Below, piece after piece: positions 1-7,147 of a DNA stretch of 8,133 bases; positions within the stretch are counted from its first letter, which is position 1; each line of letters starts with the position of its first letter. A program made the position numbers and the translations under genes. The stretch is taken from assembly GCA_009774375.1 (NCBI GenBank), contig VSNO01000180.1, positions 1 to 8,133 on the forward strand, given 5' to 3'. The notes beneath the pieces are model-generated. The model ran no database searches. It saw only the letters and a program-made list of their open reading frames with translations, and was not told the DNA's origin. Source of the stretch: Lachnospiraceae bacterium (GTDB taxonomy: Bacteria; Bacillota; Clostridia; Lachnospirales; Lachnospiraceae).

Positions 1-47
1 CTATACTGTTAAGAATTAAAAAAAGTCAGAGACACGGGGAGGTAACT

Positions 48-212
48 ATGAGCACATCAATGTACAGGGTTCTCTTTCCGGAGGACGAGCCCACGATCAG
101 GGAGGTATTGACGGAGTATATGCTCATCTCGGGATATGAAGTGACGGAAGCAGAGTGGAACTGTCCAGCCCTTAAAACTGTTCAGTTCCAGGAAACAATA
201 TTGGAAATTTAG
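48..212 (+). pseudogene. Response-regulator receiver N-terminal remnant
   Basis: The ATG at 48 has a good Shine-Dalgarno (GGGGAGG, 36-42, 5 nt spacing); a second ATG lies at 60. A possible -10 (TATACT, 2-7) sits at the window edge. Residues 5-36 read as the start of a CheY/OmpR-type receiver: beta-1 VLF, the acidic pocket EDE, helix 1 TIREVLTEYMLISGY and beta-2 EVTEAE. Homology stops there (about position 155). The next ~18 codons, to the TAG at 210-212, resemble nothing I know, and the phospho-acceptor Asp, switch Thr and Lys are absent, so it cannot work as a receiver. The usual VEDE reads PEDE here. The frame continues beyond the TAG into the next remnant. The receiver assignment is confident; the origin of residues 37-54 is unknown. 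Confidence 0.7.
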
Positions 213-734
213 GAAAACATACAGTGGCATCCGGCATTCTGCTCCGCGGTTGAATTGGAATTGTGGGAAAACAAAAAGGATCTAAAATACGAACGGGAGC
301 ACAATCTGAGCAAGATGCCGCTCCGGATAGATTTTCTTGTAATCAGGAAAAAACAAAATGCAGTGATCAAAAATGAGATTGGCGATTTTTTTCTGGGAAA
401 CAATATATTCAAATACAAATCACCAGGAGACAGCATGAATGCTGGAACGTTCTACAAGGCGCTGTCATACGCATGCCTGTACAGAGACGAGACAGAAGAC
501 GCAGATGAGATTCTTAATACGGACACTACAGTTACACTTGTCCGGGAACAAAAAACGGAAAAGCTCCTGCGGCAGCTCGGTGAAAAATATGAACTGACCA
601 AACATGCAGAAGGCATTTACCGCATTAACGGGATGATGTTTCCTGTACAAATACCAGACGTGACCGGAACCGCTGTATCCCCAGAGACGCCGCCGCTGGC
701 CTTCAAGGGATATAGCGGACAGCAGAATCATTAA
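213..734 (+). pseudogene. Truncated PD-(D/E)XK-like hypothetical protein
   Basis: The frame opens right after a TAG (210-212) with residues ENIQWHPAFCSAVELEL, which I recognise as the N-terminus of a hypothetical protein family common in Lachnospiraceae. No start codon precedes it in frame. The first possible initiator is the TTG at 255, inside the conserved part and without a ribosome binding site. The core contains LRIDFLVI, then KNEIG and IFKYKSPGD, an arrangement like the D...(E)xK core of PD-(D/E)XK nuclease-like folds. Family members as I remember them have EYKSP; here the Glu is Lys. Similarity fades after FPVQI (about 655), and the last ~25 residues look unrelated, so the C-terminal ~40-50 residues expected of the family are missing. 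The TAA stop (732-734) overlaps the stop of the convergent regulator gene through TTAA. Family membership is from memory; nuclease activity is unproven for the family and unlikely here. Confidence 0.6.
670..718. repeat. 12-bp inverted repeat at convergent gene ends
   Basis: Arms CCGCTGTATCCC (670-681) and GGGATATAGCGG (707-718) pair over 12 positions, with one G-U wobble in plus-strand RNA (an A-C mismatch in minus-strand RNA) and a 25-nt GC-rich loop. The repeat lies just before the overlapping stops of the plus-strand remnant and the minus-strand regulator. No T-run follows on either side, so it is not a standard intrinsic terminator. It could still stabilise a 3' end or be a recombination scar. 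Confidence 0.4.
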
Positions 735-1504
735 GTATTCAAAACCTTGTCGATCTCCGCGATCAGCCGCTCCTTCACTGGCGGTTTCAGAAAGTATCCT
801 GCCGGCTTTAACTTCAGTACGGCTTCAATGTTATCCCGGTCGTTGACAGCCGTCAGGAAGATGACCGGAATATCCTTCATCTCCTCGTCCGCGCGGATCA
901 TTTCCAGCGTCATCCTGCCGTCGCAGACCGGCATCTCATAGTCAAGTAAGATCAGATCCGGACGCTGTTTGCCGATGGAAGTCATCGCCTGTGCGCCGGA
1001 AATTGCCACTGCCACATCATAGTGGTCTTCAAGCATGGCTTTCATCGTCCGCAGTGCCGTGCCGTTATCATCCACTGCCAGAATCCGTTTTTTCACAGCA
1101 GTATCCCGTTTCTCTGCCGCGGCTTTCTCTGCAACTGCCTTTCCATCCATTCCAAGCCGTCTGCACACGGCCTCCATGATCACTGTATTCTCGACTGGGC
1201 GGATCAGGTTCTCAAACTGGATGTTCTCGTAATATTTGAAAAAACGATCGCTCTCCTCCTTTGTGCCGATGGTTAAAACCGGAATATGCGCATGCTGGTC
1301 GCTCAGCAGATAAAATATCGATGTATCGATACCATAGGCACCGATCAGACTGATCAAAACCAGGTCAGGATGTACGATCTTGACCATTCCTTCCAGAACA
1401 TTTGCATTCTCAGAACAAAGCTGTACATGAAAGTACTGTGACAAAAACTGATTGATCTCTTTCACTACACTGTTCATTTTACCGATCAATAATACTTTTT
1501 TCAT
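731..1504 (-). CDS. Double-receiver response regulator without output domain
   Basis: A 257-residue cytoplasmic protein made of two receiver domains. The C-terminal receiver (about 139-257) is canonical: acidic pair D145/D146 (ILAVDDN), phospho-acceptor D188 (LILLDYEMP), switch T218 (FLTA) and K240 (FLKPP). The N-terminal receiver (about 1-118) keeps the fold pattern but has G8/K9, S52, G80 and R102 at the matching positions, so it should be unable to accept phosphate and is probably an interaction module. A linker rich in Ala, Glu and Lys (119-138) joins them. No DNA-binding, GGDEF, HD-GYP or kinase domain follows. I chose the ATG at 1504 because GGAGGAG lies 7 nt upstream; a GTG at 1525 is in frame, but its start would lie upstream of that site. 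The gene begins 30 nt after the histidine kinase stop, so the two probably form an operon, and this is the likely phosphate acceptor of that kinase. Confidence 0.93.
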   Translation of the reverse strand: MKKVLLIGKMNSVVKEINQFLSQYFHVQLCSENANVLEGMVKIVHPDLVLISLIGAYGIDTSIFYLLSDQHAHIPVLTIGTKEESDRFFKYYENIQFENLIRPVENTVIMEAVCRRLGMDGKAVAEKAAAEKRDTAVKKRILAVDDNGTALRTMKAMLEDHYDVAVAISGAQAMTSIGKQRPDLILLDYEMPVCDGRMTLEMIRADEEMKDIPVIFLTAVNDRDNIEAVLKLKPAGYFLKPPVKERLIAEIDKVLNT

Positions 1505-1511
1505 TTCCATT

Positions 1512-1518
1512 CTCCTCC
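1512..1518 (-). promoter_or_regulatory. Ribosome binding site of the double-receiver gene
   Basis: On the minus strand this reads GGAGGAG, 7 nt before ATG 1504. Two upstream in-frame starts exist. GTG 1525 lies upstream of the site, and ATG 1510 is only 1 nt from it. The site therefore fixes the start at 1504. Confidence 0.75.
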
Positions 1519-1534
1519 GATTCACACGAATTTC

Positions 1535-4500
1535 TTATGAGCCCTGTTCCAGCTGTCTGATCAGGAGCGCCGCCGACTGGTCAGCCTCTTCCTGGTTTAA
1601 GCTGGTCACTGCCTCGGCAAGTTTCCTGATGTTCCGTTCGATCTCCCTGGGATACTGATAGGTCTGCAGCTGTCTGATCAGTTGGTCCGCCTGATCGATA
1701 TCCATTTCCTGCATGCTGAGGCGGACCATCTCCACAAGCGCCAATATGACAGAGCTGTCCGTGATTTCTTTTCCCGCCGCGGCCTCTATGCCAAACAAAC
1801 CCTGCAGCTTCTGACGATAACTGCGCCACTCCTCCAGAAATGCAGGTGTGACTGCTGTCACTACATCGATATTGCCATCTCTTGCCGCATACTCTAACAG
1901 CTTTGCGACACCGGAAAGCGGCATAATCCCCACTGTTGCCGCAAGGCTCTTCATGGCATGTACCTGAATCCGGTACTGCTCCAGTTGTCCCTGCTCTGTA
2001 ATCTGTTCATAAAACTGTTCCAGACGGTCTGCGGCAGAGTCAATCTGCGCATAAAACGCTTTCACCGTGTACTCCAAAAGTTCGCGGTCGGGCAGATGCA
2101 GCCACGCATACTGCCAGTCCAGACCATCAACCTGGGGAAGCTCCTCCAAATAATTTTCGGCGCCATCTTCTTTTTCTTTTGTCCGCAGATCTGTTTCGTG
2201 ATCTTCACTGACAGACTCCTGCAGCAATTCCGCCGGAAGCATTTTCTGAATCATGTTTTCAAGCTTGTCTGGTACGACTGGTTTCGAGAGAAAGTCATCG
2301 AACCCTTCTGATAAGTATATCTCTCTCGCTCCCGACACTGCATTGGCAGTCAGCGCGACGATCGGAGTATCCTTACATGGGTATTCAGAGAGCTCCCTGA
2401 TGTGATGAAGTGTTTCCACCCCGTCCATCTCGGGCATCATGTGGTCGAGAAAAATTATGTCATAACGTTCTTTCTGCACCAGCTCCAGACATTCCAGTCC
2501 ACCTTCAGCGTCTGTCACCTGGATCAATGTCTCTTTTAACAAATTCCGCAGAACTCTGCGGTTGACGGGATTGTCGTCGACAACCAGGATCTTTGCGTCC
2601 GGTGCACGGAATTTCGAGCTGTAACGATATTGCTCTGCGATCTGCTGTACTCTGGTCACAAAATCCCCGATCGGTGTGTGGTCGACAATTTTCTGATCCA
2701 GCGCAAAAGAAAACTTAGAACCTTCTCCATAGATGCTCTCAACCTGCAGCCTGCTGCCAAGCAAAGCCAGCAGTTGAATGGTGATACTCATGCCAAGGCC
2801 GGTTCCCTCGATGTTGCGGTTCCTGTCCTCCTCAATGCGCTCAAATTCCGCAGAAAGCCTGGGCAGATCCTCCTCCCGGATACCAATCCCCGTGTCCTCC
2901 ACTTCAAACATCAGCGTTGCTGTCTCATCCGTCTTACAGCTTCTCACCCGAAGCCACACAGTTCCCTCGTGCGTATATTTGACCGCATTGGTCAGAATGT
3001 TGGACAATACCTGCCGAATGCGCACATCATCGCCATACAGCCGGGAAGGAATCCGGGAATCGACCTCCACCTCAAACGAAATATTTTTATTTTTTGCCCG
3101 CTGCAAAGTCATATTCGCCAGGTCATGTATCATACTGCTGATGTCATACTCTACCGGCACAATCTCCATCTTACCAGACTCGATCTTTGAAAAATCAAGA
3201 ATATCATTGATCAGCGACAACAGTGTCTGGCCAGCTGTGTAGATATCCATCGCGTATTCCTTCGTCTGCTGCTCTTTTGTCTCGCGCAGGATCATCTCGT
3301 CCATACCGAGCACTGCATTGATCGGCGTTCGAATCTCGTGGGACATATTTGCCAGGAATCTTCCTTTTGCTTCATTGGCAGCCAGAGCCTCCTGTCTTGC
3401 GGCATCTGCGTCCTTCTTTGCCATTGTGAGCTGCATGTTCTGCTGTACCGCCACCTTTACCTTTTCTTCCAGAAGAAGCGCATTATTCTCAGCATTCTCC
3501 CGGTACTCCCTGGAAAGCTGTAAAACATGTATAACGGCCATCATAATGCCGAACACGGTCATACTATACTGCACTACCTTATCTCCGTACCAATTTTCGG
3601 AACCCCCGGCAAAAATCATATTTACCACCCCGCCAAACAGTAAAACGGCCAGAGACAAGACAGACAGCAGTGTCAGGAAGCGTTTATGCATATGATCAAA
3701 CTGTATCAGGCTCACGACCGCCGTAACACCGACCACACACACTGCAGCAGCCGAGACAGGAATCATATCCTCCATGCTGCACACACCCAGCACCTGCAGC
3801 AGGATCTGCGAAAGCGCACCTGCACTCACGCACACCATTAACACAGAAAAACGGCGCGGATATTCCATGCGCAGGTTTTTTTCAAAATACAATGCCAGAA
3901 ACAACGGAATCAGTAACAGCAAATATTCCTGTACCGCATACGCTTCATATATTTCGTAAAAGAGATTCAGTGTATCTGTCCCAATAAAACAATACAGCCC
4001 GGCCGCCAGCCCGGACAACCCCATAAACACTTCTCCCCGGGACGGCTGGTGCGTATACCACCGTATCAGTGCGAGCACAAACAGGATAAATGCCATGAAC
4101 AGCATCAAAATACAGCACCCAAGATCCGCAATATTGCTTCCGATCACATTGATCACTACCGCATCCCGCGTCTCAATCTTAACCCGGCCAAGCTCTGCCA
4201 GCGCGCCCGGATGTATCGATATCAATTCGATCCACAGTTTACCCTGCCCGAACTCGTCCGGAAGATGCACAAAATTCTCTTTGCTCCCGGACGGCGCCTT
4301 AACCAGATTGTCCTCTATCCCGTATTGATAGACCGTCTCACCGTCCAATACCACAGACACAGCGGCATCTGTCGTCGAAAAACTCAGTGTCATACCCGCC
4401 AAATCTTCAACCAGCGTGTTTTGAAAAACCAGAACCTCCCGCGAATTGTCCCTTTCGCGATAGGGGAGTCTGACTTCCTGAGAATCTCCCGCTGCCAGTG

Positions 4501-4705
4501 CATCCTGGACCAGAGGCGCTATCTGATGTGTCCCGTTCTGATCCAATGGAATTGAGACCATCACCCAGTCATCATCCATATAATACTCAAACTGATCGGG
4601 CAGCGAAGACAGATCCTCCCCCACCTCATACTGAAACAGTGCGACCACCATAAAAAAGAGTGTCAGGACGATCGAAAATCCTGTCAGCTTTCGTAAATTC
4701 TTCAT
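1535..4705 (-). CDS. Hybrid sensor histidine kinase, 7TM type, with receiver and Hpt domains
   Basis: A 1056-residue inner-membrane kinase with a complete internal phosphorelay. Order: one N-terminal membrane helix (about 9-26); an extracytoplasmic beta-rich domain (about 28-188); seven further helices (about 193-216, 226-246, 258-275, 287-308, 314-335, 342-365, 376-396); a coiled coil (about 398-448); HisKA with H456 (NMSHEIRTP); HATPase with N box N569/N573, G1 DTGIGI at 604 and G2 GTGLGMS at 634; a receiver with D710/D711, phospho-acceptor D754, T786 and K808; and an Hpt domain with H916 (HAMKS). A helical tail (about 977-1056) follows. The layout resembles 7TMR-DISM-type sensors. All catalytic residues are present, so it should be active. 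The start at ATG 4705 is set by GAGG (4712-4715, 6 nt spacing); a TTG at 4738 would place the start inside the -10 promoter box and is unlikely. The ligand is unknown. Its product probably phosphorylates the double receiver encoded 30 nt downstream. Confidence 0.95.
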   Translation of the reverse strand: MKNLRKLTGFSIVLTLFFMVVALFQYEVGEDLSSLPDQFEYYMDDDWVMVSIPLDQNGTHQIAPLVQDALAAGDSQEVRLPYRERDNSREVLVFQNTLVEDLAGMTLSFSTTDAAVSVVLDGETVYQYGIEDNLVKAPSGSKENFVHLPDEFGQGKLWIELISIHPGALAELGRVKIETRDAVVINVIGSNIADLGCCILMLFMAFILFVLALIRWYTHQPSRGEVFMGLSGLAAGLYCFIGTDTLNLFYEIYEAYAVQEYLLLLIPLFLALYFEKNLRMEYPRRFSVLMVCVSAGALSQILLQVLGVCSMEDMIPVSAAAVCVVGVTAVVSLIQFDHMHKRFLTLLSVLSLAVLLFGGVVNMIFAGGSENWYGDKVVQYSMTVFGIMMAVIHVLQLSREYRENAENNALLLEEKVKVAVQQNMQLTMAKKDADAARQEALAANEAKGRFLANMSHEIRTPINAVLGMDEMILRETKEQQTKEYAMDIYTAGQTLLSLINDILDFSKIESGKMEIVPVEYDISSMIHDLANMTLQRAKNKNISFEVEVDSRIPSRLYGDDVRIRQVLSNILTNAVKYTHEGTVWLRVRSCKTDETATLMFEVEDTGIGIREEDLPRLSAEFERIEEDRNRNIEGTGLGMSITIQLLALLGSRLQVESIYGEGSKFSFALDQKIVDHTPIGDFVTRVQQIAEQYRYSSKFRAPDAKILVVDDNPVNRRVLRNLLKETLIQVTDAEGGLECLELVQKERYDIIFLDHMMPEMDGVETLHHIRELSEYPCKDTPIVALTANAVSGAREIYLSEGFDDFLSKPVVPDKLENMIQKMLPAELLQESVSEDHETDLRTKEKEDGAENYLEELPQVDGLDWQYAWLHLPDRELLEYTVKAFYAQIDSAADRLEQFYEQITEQGQLEQYRIQVHAMKSLAATVGIMPLSGVAKLLEYAARDGNIDVVTAVTPAFLEEWRSYRQKLQGLFGIEAAAGKEITDSSVILALVEMVRLSMQEMDIDQADQLIRQLQTYQYPREIERNIRKLAEAVTSLNQEEADQSAALLIRQLEQGS

Positions 4706-4726
4706 ATCCAACCTCGTTTTTTTTTG

Positions 4727-4755
4727 ATTATAGCACAAATCATTTCAGCTTTATA
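4727..4755 (-). promoter_or_regulatory. Extended -10 promoter of the histidine kinase operon
   Basis: On the minus strand TGCTATAAT gives a consensus -10 (TATAAT, 4727-4732) with the extended TGn element. The -35 position at 17 bp spacing is TATAAA (4750-4755), a poor match, as is common with extended -10 promoters. Transcription would start near 4720, leaving only a ~15-nt leader before the ATG at 4705. TTGTGA (4773-4778) lies exactly 17 bp upstream of the same TATAAA, so a second, weaker overlapping promoter is possible. Confidence 0.6.
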
Positions 4756-4785
4756 GGGCTGTTTTATCATATTCACAAAAAAACC

Positions 4786-4860
4786 TTAATTCACTGTCCT
4801 TGATCTCCGGTTCCCGATCCATTTTTTTATCCGCTGCGCCGCTTCACTCAATGCGATCAT
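4786..4860 (-). CDS. Possible small basic peptide (24 residues)
   Basis: A short reading frame in the 178-nt gap between the lipoprotein gene stop and the kinase start. It has a good Shine-Dalgarno, AAGGAG (4867-4872), 6 nt before ATG 4860; another ATG at 4863 is only 3 nt away. The peptide starts MIALSEAAQRIKKWIG and ends NRRSRTVN. It is strongly basic, with hydrophobic residues spaced so that the first half could form an amphipathic helix. The start is ~23 nt after the lipoprotein stop, so it could be the last gene of that transcript. It has no recognisable homology and is short enough to be chance or a remnant of a longer gene. The ribosome binding site is the main support. Confidence 0.35.
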   Translation of the reverse strand: MIALSEAAQRIKKWIGNRRSRTVN

Positions 4861-4883
4861 CATGGTCTCCTTCCGTTTCGATT

Positions 4884-5693
4884 CTATTGTGCATCCGGGC
4901 ATTTGAAGGTATATTCTTTCTCTGCGACCAGCAGGTATTGCAGGAGCGGTTGGAGCTGTTCGTCCTCGATCAGGCTGACTTCCAGCAGGTAATCGGAGCT
5001 CTGTCCGATGCGTTTCATATAAAAGGTGTAGACCTTCTGGTCAAATGCCTGGAACCAGAGCTGAACAGAGGTTGTTTCAAACATTTCCGTATCGTCCACG
5101 ACAGTCCCCAGACTGTGCGGATAGTAATCTGCGCGGTCTAAGCTCGTAAAGCATGGAAAATAGAGCCATGTCGGGTGTACATAGGAATCGAATTCCTTGT
5201 ACAGAGCAATGGTCAGACCAAGTACCGAGTTCAGACTGCTTGGATACCAGATCGATTTTCGGATGCATTCCACACTACCGTCATTGTCTAGATCCACGAT
5301 ACGGCTGCACTGTTCATCGTATTGATCGCAGGAAAACGCATCGAGCGGGAAGGTTACGCCTGCTTCCGCATAAGGTATTTCTGCGTTGCCGTCGATCAGC
5401 TGATAATCATCGTTGGATACTGTTTTGACTTCCACGTCCCTTCTGATCGTGTCGATGTAGTCCGTGAGCGCCTGCTCCAGATGAGGATCCATTTCCGCAT
5501 TGCGGTAGGTTTCGATCCACTGCTTTTTGTCTTCTTTGTTTTCCAGGTTCAGGCTGTAAAGCTGCAGGGTGTTGTCCGCATCTGCGGCTGCGATGTAAAA
5601 TCCGTTTGTCTCCCCGGTGTAAAAATTATAATGGCGGGCAACAAAATAGTAAATATTGTCGTATTCCAGCATTTTTGCATATCCGCGCTGCAT
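4884..5693 (-). pseudogene. C-terminal part of interrupted lipoprotein gene
   Basis: This frame is the direct continuation of the lipoprotein gene at 5712-7010. After the TAA at 5712-5714 the same frame runs on through LLLTAP to the Met at 5693 and ends at TAG 4884-4886. There is no Shine-Dalgarno before ATG 5693 and no signal peptide, so this half is probably not translated alone. It contains a module (combined residues ~551-681) similar to one in the N-terminal half: FPLD, then VDLDNDGSVE, ALYK, SVQLWF, VYTF and a LLEVSLI strand. The DLDNDG loop has the DxDxDGxxE pattern of EF-hand-like calcium-binding loops. With the stop read through, the whole protein would be 708 residues. Function unknown; predicted to be extracellular if joined to the first half. 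Confidence 0.75.
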
Positions 5694-5711
5694 CGGAGCG
5701 GTGAGCAGAAG

Positions 5712-7010
5712 TTACGGCTCCCCGTCTTCGGGCAGCTGCCAGATATCCATATCCGTAAATCCTGCTGTACCGCCGGAATCGCAATACAGCGCCAGTTCTT
5801 CCCTTCCGTCCTTGTCCATATCCGCCAGATAGGCGCATGTGATCAGTTCCCAGGCGTAATAATCGGTGAATACTTCGCCGAGGTATGTCTTCACCTGTTC
5901 TTCTGTCAGCAGGTTTGCCGCAGCCTCATAGGCTGAGAGTGCTTCCATGTCCCAGGTATACGTATATCGATGCGTGCCTGCCAGCACTTCTTTGAGAAGG
6001 TCACAAAGTCCCTCTGGCAGTACGGAAGTCTCGGGTGCAGGGTGGATCAGCCGGTTTTCCTGATATTGGATCAGCTGTTTCCGGCGCAGTGCCTGAAACG
6101 CTTCACCTTCGCCTTCTGCGAGATTTAGGACGCGCTCCTGAAAAATGTCCAATTCGCGCGCCTGTCCGGCAGTGTCTGCAAACGCGGTCGTTACAGTCAG
6201 TCTGCGCGTCTCTAAGCGGGAGCAGGCAGTGGTCTCTCCATCGGAGGTGACAAGGTCGCTGTACAGGATAAATTCCTCACTGCCGTGCAGCTGCAGCAGG
6301 CGGAAGGTTACGATCTTTTCCCCAATCTGTTTAAACCACAGTTGCTGTATGATACTGTCCTGCGGCAGCGCATCATGAAAAGTGTCCAGCAGGTCGGACT
6401 CTGCTGTGATCTGACCTGCTGTGTCATCTGTCTGGTAAAGGGTTGCGGAGAGCTCCTTTGTGTCGTCGATCGCGCGGTAAAGGATTTCCATAGTGCCGTC
6501 ATTGTCAAGATCGATCTTGCCATAGCCGCAGTCATAATAAGTGATCTGATCCAGCGGCTGCACCAGATCCCAGTCCTGCGAATCCCACTCCAGCGCTTCG
6601 TCCCCCTCATAAAGTTCGGATTGGTTTTGATGTGCGATCCGCATGAGTGAGAACTGCTTGTCATCTAAATATTTTTTCAGTTCCGGATAATAGGGATAAT
6701 CGGCATCGTGTTCTGTCACCGTGGACTGAATGCCGGTATATATCAAAATGGGTTCGCTGTCTGCGGTCTCGCTGCTGCTGTCTGTGACTGTCTCTGCTGT
6801 TTCGGGCAGCGGGTCAGGCGGCGTTGTGCAGGAGGAGGCAGTTTCGAGAGGCGTTTCCTGCTGTGGAACGTTGGACTGACATGCCGTCAGCGAGATTGTA
6901 AGTACAAGTGGCAGCATTGCCAGTCTGGTCGTATAGGCTGCTAGCGGTACCATATAATGCAGATCAGGTCTGCAGCAGCCTTCTGTATTAAAATAGCGTG
7001 CTGTTATCAT
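5712..7010 (-). CDS. Predicted lipoprotein with calcium-loop-like repeats (truncated by TAA)
   Basis: Codes for 432 residues. ATG 7010 is chosen because GGAGG lies 8 nt upstream and a strong promoter precedes it. The signal peptide ends in the lipobox LTAC with lipidated C44, so the protein should be exported and anchored to the outer face of the membrane. The stretch before the hydrophobic core is unusually long; Met20 would give a normal-length signal, but it has no ribosome binding site. Residues ~46-90 form a low-complexity Thr/Ser/Pro/Glu linker. A first module (~149-254) holds DLDNDGTME; a second region (~380-425) holds DMDKDGREE followed by a GG-rich turn. Both loops match the DxDxDGxxE pattern. 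The TAA at 5712-5714 falls in the middle of this second region, and the same frame continues downstream, so the natural product is probably longer. It lies upstream of the kinase operon on the same strand. Function unknown. Confidence 0.82.
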   Translation of the reverse strand: MITARYFNTEGCCRPDLHYMVPLAAYTTRLAMLPLVLTISLTACQSNVPQQETPLETASSCTTPPDPLPETAETVTDSSSETADSEPILIYTGIQSTVTEHDADYPYYPELKKYLDDKQFSLMRIAHQNQSELYEGDEALEWDSQDWDLVQPLDQITYYDCGYGKIDLDNDGTMEILYRAIDDTKELSATLYQTDDTAGQITAESDLLDTFHDALPQDSIIQQLWFKQIGEKIVTFRLLQLHGSEEFILYSDLVTSDGETTACSRLETRRLTVTTAFADTAGQARELDIFQERVLNLAEGEGEAFQALRRKQLIQYQENRLIHPAPETSVLPEGLCDLLKEVLAGTHRYTYTWDMEALSAYEAAANLLTEEQVKTYLGEVFTDYYAWELITCAYLADMDKDGREELALYCDSGGTAGFTDMDIWQLPEDGEP

Positions 7011-7018
7011 ATTGCTTT

Positions 7019-7023
7019 CCTCC
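7019..7023 (-). promoter_or_regulatory. Ribosome binding site of the lipoprotein gene
   Basis: GGAGG on the minus strand, 8 nt before ATG 7010. Its position supports that start over the internal Met20, despite the long n-region this gives the signal peptide. Confidence 0.7.
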
Positions 7024-7043
7024 GCCTTCAGATTGTTAATATG

Positions 7044-7072
7044 ATTATACCGTTGCAGATTTTGACCGTCAA
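7044..7072 (-). promoter_or_regulatory. Sigma-A-like promoter of the lipoprotein gene
   Basis: The minus strand reads TTGACG (-35, 7067-7072), a 17-bp spacer and TATAAT (-10, 7044-7049): one mismatch from full consensus at optimal spacing. Transcription would begin near 7037, giving a leader of about 27 nt. An 11-bp palindrome, TTGAC-C-GTCAA (plus strand 7062-7072), covers the -35 and could be an operator half-site pair, though part of it follows from the -35 consensus itself. Confidence 0.75.
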
Positions 7073-7147
7073 GATGATTGGATCCTAAATAAACAGTAAC
7101 TTGGGGCTTGAAGTATCGTTGAACTGTATCTGCGAAGGAGGATTGAC

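Noticed and set aside
189..212. ETILEI just before the TAG resembles ETIILEI in the partial frame at 8089-8133
   Set aside because: Six residues of similarity in opposite orientations at distant sites are not enough to claim a shared gene or duplication.
1958..4555. Several plus-strand reading frames of 60-190 codons opposite the histidine kinase gene
   Set aside because: They lie wholly antisense to a kinase with every catalytic motif in place, have unusual composition, and lack ribosome binding sites.
4706..4738. Upstream TTG (4738) as the kinase start
   Set aside because: It would put the start within the TGCTATAAT promoter element, while ATG 4705 has its own Shine-Dalgarno and begins a normal membrane-protein N-terminus.
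4777..4800. T-run after the small peptide frame as an intrinsic terminator
   Set aside because: Only a 4-bp AACC/GGTT pairing with a long loop precedes the T-run on the minus strand; too weak.
5153..6650. Plus-strand frames opposite the lipoprotein gene
   Set aside because: Antisense to a coherent protein with signal peptide and repeated modules; Cys/Arg-rich composition typical of shadow frames.
7091..7100. AACAGTAAC matching the end of the MITE terminal repeat
   Set aside because: Only 9 bp match, with no element-like sequence beside it and no partner repeat; chance or a very old relic.
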